A program made the translations under genes and the position numbers. Source: Epichloe hybrida (Eukaryota; Ascomycota; Sordariomycetes; Hypocreales; Clavicipitaceae). Taken from it: a DNA stretch of 64,000 nt. The DNA is taken from NCBI GenBank assembly GCA_019022495.1, contig JAFEKR010000018.1:558001-622000 (forward strand). Reading direction: 5' to 3'. The notes below the pieces were generated by a model, which searched no databases, had not been told where the DNA came from, and saw only the letters and a program-made list of their open reading frames with translations. Below, piece after piece: positions 11,624-22,670 of this stretch (position 1 is the stretch's first letter; each line of letters opens with the position of its first letter).

Positions 11624-11922
11624 GGGCATGACAGGTTTTCAGAACAAGTCGTGTAGAGCAACTAGCCCCATGTTCCTTGAAAGAGAAGCATCAGCGCCAG
11701 AAACAGGGAACGGATAAAGAGGCCCCTCAGTATTCTTGATGCTGTATTGTAGCTTGAGAAAGGAAAAAAAAAGGGGGGGGATGGATAGTGCGTGATTGAA
11801 TGGCAAAAATGAATAAATAAAAATGGCTACTGATGCTACGCTACAAGTTGTCGTGAACGCTGCTGCGCTGGCTGGCTGAAAGATGCACCTTGAGAGTGAC
11901 GATTTGTCATTTGTCTTTTCTG

Positions 11923-13769
11923 TCACAGCATGTAGCGAAAGGACTGGGCCAGCTCCGTCTTGCCTCTCCGTCTCCGTCTCCGTCTGGCAGTCCCCCCTTC
12001 CACCAAGCCCTGCTCCTCGTCGTCCTCTACCTCGACGACGGCGCCCTCCCTCGTCGGCGGATCCAAGTCGTCGTCGCCCATGGCCGCATTCCTGCGACGC
12101 AGACAGGTCCTCAGGACGACGGCCAGCGCGGCGACGGCAAGCATGGCTGCGGCGCAGGCCGTCATACCAGGCGCATAGTAGGGCGCATGGCGGTCGGGAT
12201 AGAGCCTGGTGCCGAGGAGCGGACCGCACTGGCCGACGAGCTGCAGCAACGCGAAGCCGGCGGCCTGCCTCGTCTCGCCGGCCTGGTTGTTGATGGACCA
12301 GGCGATGACGAGGGCGGCGACGTTGAAGAAGCCCACGGCGGCGGGGTAGACGGCGGCGTAGCGGGCGAGGGGCGGGAGGGAGAGGGGCCGGGCGAGGGCG
12401 AGGACGGCGTAGCCGGCTGATGAGGAGAGGGCGTGGATGACGATGGGGGCGGCGCGCGCGCGGAGACGGTCGGAGATGTGGGCGGTGGCGACGACGGCGA
12501 CGAAGGCGCAGAGGTGGGGGGGCGCGCTGAGAGCCTGGGATGTGAGTGCGTCGTGGCCCATTTCCGTCATGATGGTCGGGAGGAAGACGGGGAGGGACGA
12601 GTAGGCCATGTTTGTGAGGAAGAGCATGGCTGACGTGATCCAGGCGACGGAGTCGGCGAGCACGGCGAGGAGGTCGAGGGGTCTGAGATGACGATGATGA
12701 TGCGAGGAGGAGGAGGAGGAGGAGGAGGAGGAGGAGTCGGAGTCGGGGGATGCCCGTTGCAGACGCAAAACGGCCACCTTCTTCTCGCGCCGGGTGAGAA
12801 AGCGAGCCGAGCCGGGCCCGTCGGGGACGGCCGACCAGGCGACGACGGAGGCGAGCACCGACGGCAGGCCCTCGACCAGGAAGAGGAGGCGCCAGGGCGC
12901 AATGGGCGACGAGAGCCCCTCGGCGAGGCCGACGATGACGTAGGCGAGCGTCGAGGCGAAGCTCGTGGCCAGCGGCGCGGCCGAGACGAACATGGCGACG
13001 CGCAGGGCCAGCTCCTCGGGCCGGAAGAAGAAGCTGAGGTAGAAGGGGACGCCGGCGAAGCCGGCCTCGCCCACGCCCAGGAGCACGCGCGGCGCCATGA
13101 GGAAAGGATACGACGGCGCCACGGCCTGCAGCGAGGCCGCGAGGCCCCATGTCAGCGCGCTGAGGGACACGACGACGTGCGCGGGCACGAGCTTGAACAG
13201 CACCGACATCCATTCGAAGGCGATGTAGCTCGCGTAAAAGGCCGTGAGGGCCCATTCGTACCAGTCCGCCCGGGGCGGCGTGGTCTGCAGGTCCCGGTCC
13301 ATGCCGGCGATCCTGGCATTGCCAATGTCTGGTTTCGAGAACTCGGGCGTTATTTCATCATATCATGAAGACGACGACGACGACGTCAAGATGCTGTGCG
13401 GAGAAATGGCAAGAACCTACTCGATCGGTCCAGGAAGCTCAGCATGAACAGCAGAGCGAGAAACAGCACCAGCTTCCGATCAAACTTTCTCTTCACCGCC
13501 GCCTCCTCGTCGGGCGTGTACAGCTGGAAGCTGGCCACGGTGCTGACGCTCAATCGCCCATCTGCGCGTGCATCGTCTGCGCGTCCTCCTCCTCCCATCA
13601 TCTCGGGCGTCGACGGGCCGCCCACGTCGGAGCGCAGCTCGTAGTCCTCCACGGCCTCGTCGTCGTCGTCGTCGCTATCGTCGAATGTGAATTCGGCGCT
13701 TTGGCCAAACGACGGGGAGCCATGGCCTGGGTTGAAGGGGCTTCGGCGGCGGCCGGGGTCATGGGCCAT
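11923..13769 (-). CDS. MFS permease, anion:cation symporter family (Dal5/allantoate-permease-like)
   Basis: Predicted plasma-membrane transporter for an organic anion, vitamin or dipeptide. Exons complement(13421..13769) and complement(11923..13328); the phase-1 intron 13329..13420 has a GTAGGT donor. Product 584 aa. Splicing recreates the ACS hallmark FLDRSNIGNARIAGM after the first membrane helix. Other ACS features are RVLLGVGEAGFAGVPFYL and WRLLFLVEGLPSVLASVVAW. The N-terminal cytosolic tail is long, with an acidic run (DDSDDDDDE) and Gly/Met-rich stretches. The central loop after TM6 has a Ser homopolymer followed by His residues, encoded by a GGA repeat. The C-terminus is acidic and then Arg rich. 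Codon use is strongly GC-biased. Substrate cannot be told from sequence. Confidence 0.88.
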
Positions 13770-14060
13770 GACGCTGGAGTTAAAAAAAAAGAAAAGGGGG
13801 GGGGGGAGGAGGGAGGCTTGGTGATTGCTCGATGTCAAAGGGAAGGGAAAGGAGATGGAGAAGATGATAACAGGTGGGCGTCCCGTTTGGCCATCCATGC
13901 GCGGGATGCTCGGCAGATGTGACCCTGGAGATCGACTGGACCCCTTCCCCTTCTCGTCTCCCACGTGCGCAATATGGACGTCCAGGCAAAAAGAAGAACA
14001 ACAAGGATGACTACGTATGTAGCACACGGAAACTTTTTACACGAAACCCCACGTCTTGGT

Positions 14061-14645
14061 TCAGGAAATCAAACCATCACCTAGGCCATCTTCCGTCCCG
14101 GTCAAATCGTCTTCCACATGGTCCTCCCCCTCCTCCGGCATCACCACCACCTCTCTCTCCGCATCGTCACACACGACCACGTACCACCGTGACTCCTCCT
14201 CGGGCTGCACATTCTCCCGCAGCCTCTCAAGCCACGCCGCGTTCCCCTGCCCGAGCGTAGCGTCGTACGTGGCCATCTCGGCCGCGACATCGGCGCCCGC
14301 GTCCACGCGAACCACATGGTCAGCCACGTAGGCGTACGGCCGAGCCGCGCGCTCCGTCTCACTCTCGTCGTATTCCTCCAGCAGCTTCACGGGCGACCAG
14401 GCGTGCATGAGAACGCTGTCCTCCGAGGGCGCGACCCTGGACGGCCGCGGCATCGACACGTCGTCGTCGTCGCTCTCTAGTCTCGGCACAAAGGGAAACG
14501 ATTCCGCGAGCTGGCTGAGGATAGTGGCGGCCGTGGTCCTCCCGACGATCCAGTCCGGCGCGCAGTCGTCGAGGCTGTTGACAATGACAAAGATGCGGAT
14601 GCTGCGACGGTACCATCGGAAGCCGTGGCACAGGTACGCGGGCAT
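14061..14645 (-). CDS. Conserved filamentous-fungal protein of unknown function
   Basis: Single-exon ORF; the start at MPAYLCHGFRWYRRSIRIFV (14645) is preferred over an in-frame ATG seven codons upstream (14666) because the conserved-looking part begins there. Product 194 aa. The N-terminal half forms an alternating hydrophobic pattern (IRIFVIVNSLDDCAPDWIVG) suggesting a small alpha/beta fold. A Glu/Asp-rich segment links it to SVLMHAWSPVKLLEEYDE. The C-terminal half contains WYVVVCDDAEREVVVM and an acidic tail. No signal peptide, membrane segment or catalytic motif was seen. I do not recognise a family with an assigned role. It is adjacent to the ACS permease and transcribed from the same strand. 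Confidence 0.75.
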   Translation of the reverse strand: MPAYLCHGFRWYRRSIRIFVIVNSLDDCAPDWIVGRTTAATILSQLAESFPFVPRLESDDDDVSMPRPSRVAPSEDSVLMHAWSPVKLLEEYDESETERAARPYAYVADHVVRVDAGADVAAEMATYDATLGQGNAAWLERLRENVQPEEESRWYVVVCDDAEREVVVMPEEGEDHVEDDLTGTEDGLGDGLIS

Positions 14646-15274
14646 GGTGGGGGGGAGGCCCGCCACCAGGAGGGAAGTGGAGGAAGGGAAGGGGAAAAAA
14701 AAGAAAAGGGTTCAAAACATGGCATTTTTCTTGGCCGACGACTGCGGACCACTTTGAGCCGTTCCCGACATTCACAAGTCTGGGACGCAGCCCCGCTTGA
14801 ACAACCCAATGCCTGCATGATGCCACCGTGAGCAACGCGCATATGTACTGTCATCCAGATCATCACCTGGCGGCAAACAGAGACACCATGACACACAAAC
14901 GTCACAGCACTACTCCGTATGCACGTCTTGTTTTTCACGTAAACCTCCACTCACAATCAACAATGCGTATTTTATTCCGTCCTTGATTTCGCCGTGACGG
15001 CCCTCAGCTAGGTCATCTATTCATCAGACATTTCAGCTTCCTGTCTCCTCTTCCTCGCGGGGGGCAGGGTTCGATGCGACGCCGTTACCCATGCCAGGCT
15101 CTTAAAAAAAATGAAAAAAAAATAAAAAGGGAGCCAGGACGCCTCACAGGTAAATAAAAAAATCCACAGGATTCCTTGACCACATAGGATCACGTAACTC
15201 CAAAATCGCTCAATTTTTCAGTCTTTTTACTCCCATACCTCATGCAGAGGCCTGAGCATTAAGCATTAGTAATT
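14646..15274. other. Intergenic: promoter of the small unknown gene and 3' flank of sreA
   Basis: Has A-rich patches (about 14696-14706 and 15104-15127). One TACTCCGTA word occurs near 14911 (see findings on dispersed short palindromes). No coding sequence supported. Confidence 0.5.
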
Positions 15275-17152
15275 TCACAGTTCCATAAGCTCCCGCTCCT
15301 TCGCAGCAAGCTGCTCTCTCATACGATCCGCTTCTTTTTGCAAGGCTGATCGGCGCTCTGCCTTGATACGGTCGTTGTCAGCTCGGTCGTCCCCTATTAG
15401 TTCTTGTCCGTCTTTTGACGTCCCCACACCGGGGGGAACGGACTGCATTCGTGGACCCATGAATCCACCTGCGGACCGGAGCGGCGGCAACGTGTAGTCA
15501 TCCATGTCGGCACTTCCGGGTCTGTTGATGCTGTCACCAGGTGGGTTGAGAATAGATTGGATGGACGAGATTCGCTTTGCGCTCTCTGGTCCAAGATCTG
15601 CGCTACTGCCCGCCTCCGTGTCCGTGGCGGAGAATGATCGTTTTCTTCGCTGGGAAAGGAATGATGCCGGAGACATGGAAGACTGCCTATCCGAGACAGC
15701 AGCCATTGATGACATTGGCGGCAAGCGATTCTCCTCGCTGCCATGACCGGACACACCGTGCGAGTATCCGCTTCTATGATGGTATGCGGCGAGATCCGAG
15801 GCCGAAGACAAGGCAGAAGAAGCCTGCCCATTGCTTCGGTTCCCTGGCGGTCCAGGTTCCATAGCCACGACGCATTGCTCTGATTGACGCCGAAGTCCCA
15901 GGTTGATGGATCCATCATCATTTTCCGTGCCTCTTTCGGGAGTCCCTTCCGTCTGTTGCGCCTCTGACGAATCTGCCACATCTTCCATCTCTTCATCCTG
16001 CGCAGCCGGAATAACACGTTTTCGCCGCTTAATCGTTGCCTTCTTCATGGTCATTGGTCTATGAACTCCGTGCAGTTTGTAATAAAGGCCTGTCGATCGA
16101 GGATGTTCGTCAGTCATCCAAAGTGTACAAGGTGGCCACTAAGCTGAAACCTTGAAACAGGGGCAATCAAAAGTAAGAAGCAAGGAATTAAAAAAACCAT
16201 GTACTCACCACAAGCATTGCAGATCGTGTGGCCGCTCTCATCCCTCCTCCACAAAGGGGTAATCGTGGTACCACAATTTTGGCAAGCAATAACCATAGAA
16301 GAGTCTTGGTTCTGTGACTGCTGAAGCGAATTCACGTCGATTGGAACAAGGTCAGGTCTGGAGCTTTCAGCTCGGCTTCCGCAGCCGCCGCCCTTTTGCT
16401 TTTGCGTCATGTTGAGCTGAGCAGTTTTCGACACACGATTGTTGAATGCAGGGCAGCCGTTGCAACCTTCGGCACCGCCGGTTCCATTGCATCTTCCGCC
16501 GCCAGGACATGTTCCAGTTGACATTTGATCGGCAGAGATGTAGTTTGAAGAGCTAGTACTTGTTCCTGGTTTGGACCCTGATGTTATCGGTTTGGGTGGC
16601 GTCGGTCGAGAAGATCCAGCAGCCACTACATTGGGCGGTTTTTTCAAACTTGTCGGTCTGGCAGTATTTCTCGCTTTTTGGTAAAGGCCACAAGCATTGC
16701 ATATCGTGGCACCTTGAGGTGATCTTCTCCATAAGGGTGTTCGGGTGGTGCCGCAGTTGCTTATCCAAGTTAGCCAAAACATGGTCATATGCAGCGTTCT
16801 GAAACAACATTGCAAACCTGCAAACCTGACCACCTTGGCCAGCAGCACCGCCACCAGACCTGGACTTTGCGTTGGGCTCTCCGGTAGTTGAGCTGGGGCT
16901 AGGCCCTCTAGTAGACGTGGCTCCATCATCGCTTAGGCTCGCTCTTGATCTGGGAGATGTGCTACCATCATGTCGTTGTCTCGCTCGGTTGTCTTGCCCT
17001 CGGTTGTCCTGCTGCGATGACGCTCGATCTGTTGTTGGGTCGCGATGCTTGGACGACATGGGCCTCGAAGGCAACGCTGTCCTCATGGAGCCGGCTTCAC
17101 GCTGATGAATCAGTGGGTGCATCGCCGGTTGCGATACCTCGCTCATCGGCAT
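15275..17152 (-). CDS. sreA: Iron-responsive GATA repressor of siderophore biosynthesis (SREA/URBS1/SRE orthologue)
   Basis: Nuclear GATA factor that represses siderophore and high-affinity iron-uptake genes when iron is plentiful. Exons complement(16818..17152), complement(16209..16759) and complement(15275..16089); introns 16760..16817 and 16090..16208. Product 566 aa. Both introns interrupt zinc-finger codons. Finger 1 is C111-x2-C114-x17-C132-x2-C135 ([18 protein letters not shown]); finger 2 is C271-x2-C274-x17-C292-x2-C295, followed by [12 protein letters not shown]. Between them sits the family-defining cysteine-rich region C196-x5-C202-x8-C211-x2-C214 ([16 protein letters not shown]), implicated in iron sensing. 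The C-terminus ends in a short coiled coil ([20 protein letters not shown]). The first intron uses a non-standard GTTTGC donor. A perfect SREA consensus lies in its own promoter. Assignment is very secure. Confidence 0.95.
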
Positions 17153-18699
17153 GCAATAGCACAACACAAGGGTTCGGTTTGTGACGAGGCGCGAAAGAAA
17201 AAAAAAAAAAAAAAAAAAGTTGATGGATGTGGTGATATATCCGAGTGATGATGGTAGCGGGATGGATCGCTGGATTGCAGAACAGAGATCAGATAAGATT
17301 TGTGCCGGGGAGTTAGATACTCCGAGTCGGACAATTAACACCACATGCACCGATACTGGGATCCGGCGTTAGTTTCGAAAAGACCGAACAATTGTGTGGC
17401 AGATGACGGCGACTTGGTGTGACGTGACATAAGTCAAGGTTGATGAAAACAAAAAGGCAGGCAAGGATGAGTTGGGCATCGAGCCATGGAGCATGGAGCA
17501 TGGAGCAGGGAGCTGAACAAAGCCGATGTGTAAGCAGGCCTTGATCTGGACAGAGGTCGCAGTGCACTGAAACAAATCGGATGTGCCGAGTCCCGGTCGA
17601 GGCCAAATGCGGTTGACTTGCGAAGTATGTAATCCGTAGGTGAGGTTTAGGTGAGATGGCAGGAGCAGCAGGAGCAGCAGGAGCAGCAGGAGCAGTGACT
17701 TTGCAGCAAGCAGACTGGGAAACTGGGACGAGGGAAGGAACGGAGTAACGACGAAACGCGAACTACCCCGGACCTAAGACGAGCAGAGCAATACATACAT
17801 ATGTATGGTTATTACAAGGGTGGAAGGGTGGAAGGGATTGGCCTAACGTGCCAACCCAGGTCGGGAGAAGACAAGCAAGAACAAGACAAGACAGACAGAC
17901 AAGCTACGGATTATGCCTAAGCAGAAGCGGTCTGCATGTGCTGCCCTGGGCTCCCCTGTCTTGTTTGCCTGTCTGATCGTCTTTTATCTGCAATTGCCGT
18001 GGGTGCGACTGCGTCCTGCACCCGAGCGAGGCACTGCAGCACCGGAATACAACGCAACGATGCACGAGGCAGCACGAGGCCAGGCAGGGCCAAAACGTGA
18101 CAGCCAAAGGGGAAAACACACGCCGGTTGAGTTGAACATTCGCGGGATTCCGCCAATTAATTCTAGTCGGTACTGCGTGAAGATAGATGTCTAGGAAATG
18201 CCCCGTCCCGGCAGATGGGTCCGACATGCACCCACAAGAGAAAGTCGCCGCGATGCTGACAGGCCACGGCCAACCTGGGAAATCCCCAACTCGAAGCAAA
18301 AAGCGCGTCTTCCGTCCTCCCCGACCCCTCCTGAGCGTCACTAGCGTTTGCGGCTCTGAGCAAGAAGCCTTTCAGCGTCGTCTTGATTATATTCTCCACT
18401 GTCTGATTGGTTTGTGGCGGGGCAAGTCACGCAGGGGACCAAAGCATCGGCCGTCGGAAGGTCTAGACCTGTTTCAGATACCAAGACAAATGCCACGCAA
18501 TGCCACACGCATGGGATTGGTTGCCCGCCTCCTTGTCTATCAATCTGGCGCTCCCCACCACCCACCACCCACCAGTGACCGTGACCACCCACCACCAACT
18601 ATGCCCGACGCACAGGTGGAGCTATCGTTGTCAATCTTCTCTCTTCTCACCGCGACCGCCTTCGAGACTCATCTCTTCCCACTTTTCTCTCCCTCCATC
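17153..18699. other. Intergenic: divergent promoters of sreA and bre2
   Basis: 1.5-kb divergent control region. It includes an A/T homopolymer at about 17199-17218 (sreA 5' UTR), the GATA site at 17288, a GGAGCAGCA minisatellite at about 17660-17696, and ATTGG (inverted CCAAT) near 17840. ORFs here look like chance: in-frame extension of bre2 upstream of 18700 lacks similarity or composition of protein. Confidence 0.5.
17288..17296 (+). promoter_or_regulatory. Putative SreA-binding site ATCAGATAA in the sreA promoter
   Basis: Perfect match to the published SREA consensus ATCWGATAA, 136 bp upstream of the sreA start codon at 17152. In Aspergillus and related fungi this element mediates iron-dependent repression. 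Its position suggests negative autoregulation, which is inference only. Other copies of the 9-mer in the window occur inside the AT-rich copia coding region (near 52441 and 53310) and are probably chance. Confidence 0.5.
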
Positions 18700-20504
18700 A
18701 TGACTACGGAGGCCGGAACGGCGCCAGGCAATGGCAGTCCTAAACGCGAGCCCACTCCCAGCACATCACTTGGCTCCATCCCGCAAAAACGCGCTTTCGA
18801 CGATGTTCAAAGCCCTGCAGTGCCCTCACCTCTCAATCCAGACGTGAACACGTCCGAGCTGCCCCTTCACGACGATGCGTCGCAATCAAAGGGCTTCAAG
18901 CCTACCCGCTTCAAGAAGGACAGCCTGAAGAAGCGAGAGGCCAAGGGAGGGGGGCGCGATAGCTCCCCCGTGATGCCAGACCATGCATCGTCCAGAGAAC
19001 CCAACAATGTCGACTCTCCATTGCGCTACAAGCTGGCACCACCAAAGCCCTCCGACTTCGACCTACCCCGTGGTCCCGTCATGACCTTGCATCACGAGAT
19101 TAAAGGTCATGGCGGGCAGGGAATAGAATTCTTCGAAACCTCTGATCAGTAGGTACCCCCTTGCGCGCGCCACGTCGGTCGCCTCGTTTGATTTTGGAAA
19201 TTTTTCCACCCCCCCCCCCCGCAATGCTCCGCGATGCTAACTTGGCATGATCTAATTACAGCGTCTTCAATAAAAAGAACTTTCGTTACACTCATTGCAT
19301 CGCCGATCCTCTGTTCCCTTCTACTCTATACTATCGTCAGACCGAGCCCGAGCCATTTGGTCCACGCATGAGCTACGAGGACGCCGCGACCAGCGTCTTC
19401 TTCGACAAAACAGGCCGAGGTGTCACCACCGACAAAGGCTTCCGCATGGCCCGAGCCAATGTAGCTGTGAGGGAAGGGCGATGGTACTGGGAGTGCAAGA
19501 TCACCCAGGGTATCCAAGAAGCCAAGGAGCCGGGTGCGAAACCAGAAATGGGCAGGCATGTGCGGGTGGGATGGGCGAGACGAGAAGCATCACTAGACGC
19601 GCCAGTCGGCTTCGACGCATATAGCTACGGCATTCGCGATGTCGCCGGCGAGAAGGTTTTCATGTCGCGACCCAAGGAATTCTTCCCCGCAGGAGAGGGC
19701 CTCCGCGAGGGCGACGTCATTGGTTTGGAAATCCAGCTACCATCGGAAACCTTGCAGCGGAAAATCATGAGCAGCACGTACAACCCAGCGATTGACGCCT
19801 CGGACGATGCCGACCCTGCCGCGTGCGCTGCCGAAGCCGGCAACATTGTTCGCGACAGGGTCCCCATCCGGTTCAGAGCGCACACGTACTTTGAGAAAAT
19901 CGAGTACCACGCCACCAAGGAGCTGGAAGATCTGATGAACCCGTCTCCAGCGGGGGGCTCGAGCTCCTCTTCATCGTCAGAAACCCCCAACCCGCTCCAC
20001 ACCATGCCCGCGCTGAGAACCCTGCCAAACTCGTACATCAAGGCGTACAAGAACGGCAAACCGATTGGCACCGCGTTTGAAAACCTCCTGGGGTTCCTGC
20101 CGCCGGCTTCGAAACCCCAACCACAGGTTGGCGCGAGGGAGGGCCTCGACGACGGCATGCTAGGATATTACCCGGCGGTGAGCATATTCCGCGGCGGAGC
20201 AGCCGAGGTCAACTTCGGCCCTGACTTCTGGTACCCTCCTCCCGACGAAGAGGCGAGCGCCACCAGCAGCGCCGATGATGGCGCAACGGCGTCGTCGTCG
20301 CAGAGAAGGAAGCTTCGCGGGATACACGAGCGGTACAAGGAGCAAATCGCAGAGGACATCGTGTACGACATTATTGACGAAGTGGACTTTTGGATGCAAG
20401 ATGGTGGGGGCGCCACGGATAAGGCGGGCGTCCAGGAGAAGAGTGAAGCTGTAGCAGCCGCGCCGGGAAGGGAGGAGATTAAGGAATTAGTACAGGACGA
20501 TTGA
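18700..20504 (+). CDS. bre2: Bre2/CclA, SPRY-domain subunit of the COMPASS (Set1) histone H3K4 methyltransferase
   Basis: Ash2-type subunit that, with Sdc1, stimulates Set1 for H3K4 methylation in the nucleus; fungal CclA mutants deregulate silent secondary-metabolite genes. Exons 18700..19148 and 19262..20504; intron 19149..19261 (GTAGGT donor, TTACAG acceptor, phase 2). Product 563 aa. N-terminal 120 residues are Ser/Pro/Lys rich. The SPRY domain follows: FRYTHCIADPLFPSTLYYRQ, FFDKTGRGVTTDKGFRMARA, WYWECKI, RVGWARREASLDAPVGFDAY, SYGIRDVAGEKVFMSRPKEF. It continues after an acidic insertion with VPIRFRAHTYFEKIEYHAT, and ends in a second SPRY part (LGYYPAVSIFRGG). The start at MTTEAGTAPG is chosen because upstream in-frame sequence is promoter-like. 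Intact. Confidence 0.93.
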
Positions 20505-20810
20505 TCGTCCTAATTAAAAAAAAAAAAAGTCACGTTTTGTGCAGTGGAACAGATACAGTGCCATCAAGTTGGTCTATACAAGATACCCATTATACTTCAG
20601 AAGAACACATCAATCAGATAACGAAAAAAAAAGGGGGCCCCTCCAGATATCCCAATAAATTCCGTCCTCACCTCCCCAGCCGCAACCCAACGGTCACGAT
20701 AACCCAAGTTCATTGTATTCATTACAAAAAAAAGAAACCACTCAAGTGCACGCGTCTCACACCTGGCACATCTCTGCCCGCGCGGCCCCCCCCCCGGCGC
20801 CTCGACCTCA
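20505..20810. other. Intergenic between convergent genes
   Basis: Short 3'-to-3' gap with A runs near 20516-20528 and 20624-20633. No gene seen. Confidence 0.5.
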
Positions 20811-22087
20811 TCAAGCAGCGTTTGCACCCGTCGCGGGCCCTCCGGCGCAGGGCAGGGCCAAATCATCAGGGAGTTCCTCGATGCGATCGCTGCCGTCGAC
20901 GGAGCGCTCGCTTTCGAGGCGGACCTCGCGACCGCGTTTGTGGCAGTACCAGAGGACGAAGAGGAGAACTGTCGTGGAAACCGCGGGATTAGTATTTTTC
21001 TTCTTCCCGAGGAACGGGTACACACACGGAGCAAAACACCCCCTCCACGTTTTCCAGAAGCCATTGAAACAGAGCAGGGAAGAGAGAGAGGGTCCTTGTG
21101 CAACTTACGTGATAGGGCGACGCCCCAGATGACATTCAACCCGATGAAAGCAGGCCACCTCGTCCGCAGCACGCCCACAATGGCCTTGAGCATGCCCACG
21201 ACAGCGCCGGGCTTGGTAACGAGCTGCGTGAGGTTCGCGGGCAAGAAGACGTTCTTGGCCGTGCCCTTTAGCCCGCCGCTCGTCTCGGCCTTGATCCCCT
21301 GGCTTGCGGCCGCGGCGGCGAGCAGCTCCGGGCCGAGCGTGGACGTGATCTTGTCGGGGAGCTGGGTGACGAGCTTCTTGAGCGAGTTGGGCAGCTTGTC
21401 GAAGCCCTTTGCCAGAGCGCCGTCCTTGTCCTCGATGATGCTCATGAGGTCGTCGTAGGCGGTGGGCACGCCGTTGACGAGGTCCTTGAAGACGTTTGTG
21501 AAGCTCGTTACGGCGGCCGACGAGTCCGTCGAGATGACCTTGTTGTTCTTGACCGACAGGTTCAGTCGGTCGAGCACTTTGGACAGGTCCTTCTCCTCCT
21601 TCTCTTGTTCGGCGAGGGTGGTCGGGCCGGTGGCGGGGGTGTTGGGGGCTTGTTTCTTGCGGGAGAAGAGGGAGGAGAGGCGGCCTTGCTTCTTGGCTTC
21701 CTTTTCTTTGGAAGATGTGTCGATGGTGGTGGTGGTGGTGGTGGTGGTTTGGATGGATGGTTTGGCGGAGGCCTCGTCGTTGTCCGAGGGCCAGTCTAGG
21801 TCGCGCGAGTAGAGGCGCGGTGGGAGCGGCGGGCCTTGCGCATCGTCACTCGCGATGAGTTCTTCCAGGAAACTTTCGTCGCCGGGACGGATGACGGCTC
21901 GGTCATGGTCGTCGTTTTCGTGGGTGTGGCGGTGATGCTTCTCGGCGCGGGAAGCATCAGCGACGTCGATGGGCCCTGTTTCTGTTTCGGAGAGACGAGA
22001 CGCTTCGGCTTCCTTTCTGGCGCCCTCCTTGGCTGCTTTTTCGGCCTTGTGCTTCTTGACCTTTTTGTAGGTGAAGTATTCCATCAT
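20811..22087 (-). CDS. Conserved filamentous-fungal protein with one C-terminal membrane segment, function unknown
   Basis: Exons complement(21109..22087) and complement(20811..20968); intron 20969..21108 (GTAAGT donor, GACAG acceptor). Splicing joins the two halves of a hydrophobic helix (FIGLNVIWGVALS with LLLFVLWYC, residues about 313-336), which strongly supports the intron. Product 378 aa from the ATG in good CACC context (22087). The N-terminus is charged and disordered with a Thr homopolymer. The central part is amphipathic and helical (SLVKNNKVISTDSSAAVTSF is in the right order in frame: LNLSVKNNKVISTDSS, then FTNVFKDLVNGVPTAYDDLM and LPNSLKKLVTQLPDKI). After the helix comes a basic then acidic tail (CHKRGREVRLESERS). 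Topology suggests a tail-anchored or single-pass membrane protein. I recognise it as widely conserved but cannot name a role. Confidence 0.78.
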
Positions 22088-22670
22088 GGTGGGCAATGGG
22101 GGGGGGGGTGTTTATCTTGGGATGGTGGCTAGAAGAGCTTGAGTCCTGGAGAGATGGAGATGGATGGATCCGGGGTGAGCTGGTTTTTAGTACGGTGTGG
22201 GCTATGCACATGGACAATGGCCATTTTTGTTGGCCTCTCCGAAACAGAAACTTGTTTGTTGCATGGCGTGTCTGGTCTGGCGCTTTGTCTGGCCCCCAGT
22301 CTTCCTCGTTCCATTCTCGTTGAGCGCGCGCGTAACTAGTAACTGGCTGGCATTTGAAAGGGCAACGACGCCGCCAGACTAATCAAGCCGGCGTGGGCGT
22401 GGGCGGCCGATTGTTGCACCGCCACGGGACGGACCCATGATGTCATGAGCCACCCACTGTGTGGCACTGAGTGGTGTGGTCCCGCTTTTGAAAGCCAAGC
22501 AAAAGCAGCGAGTTCGTGCCCGATTCTCGGTTGCGCAACACTTCTGTCCCGAAACGCGGAAAAGAAGCAATTTTTCTAGGAACAGTCTGTGACCGCAGTG
22601 ATTTGCAATTTGGAGAGTAATAGGATATTCGAGGGCCGTAACGCTTTTCTCGTCTCATCTAGAATCAACT
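22088..22670. other. Intergenic: promoter of the tail-anchored protein gene
   Basis: Contains a G run at about 22100-22110 and otherwise ordinary sequence. No gene supported. The nse1 stop codon lies at the far edge. Confidence 0.5.

Noticed and set aside
11639..13255. 538-codon minus-strand ORF overlapping the permease
   Set aside because: Arg/Pro-rich frame-shifted shadow without MFS motifs; arises from GC bias.
12688..13368. Long plus-strand ORF opposite the ACS permease
   Set aside because: Gly/Arg/Glu-rich shadow of a GC-biased gene; the minus strand has the MFS motifs and a proper intron.
7346..13769. Secondary-metabolite or nutrient-use cluster around the two transporters
   Set aside because: No biosynthetic enzymes, and the genes between the two carriers are not metabolic; the two transporters belong to different families.
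17913..18194. Short ORF in the sreA-bre2 gap
   Set aside because: No domain, poor composition, lies in promoter sequence.
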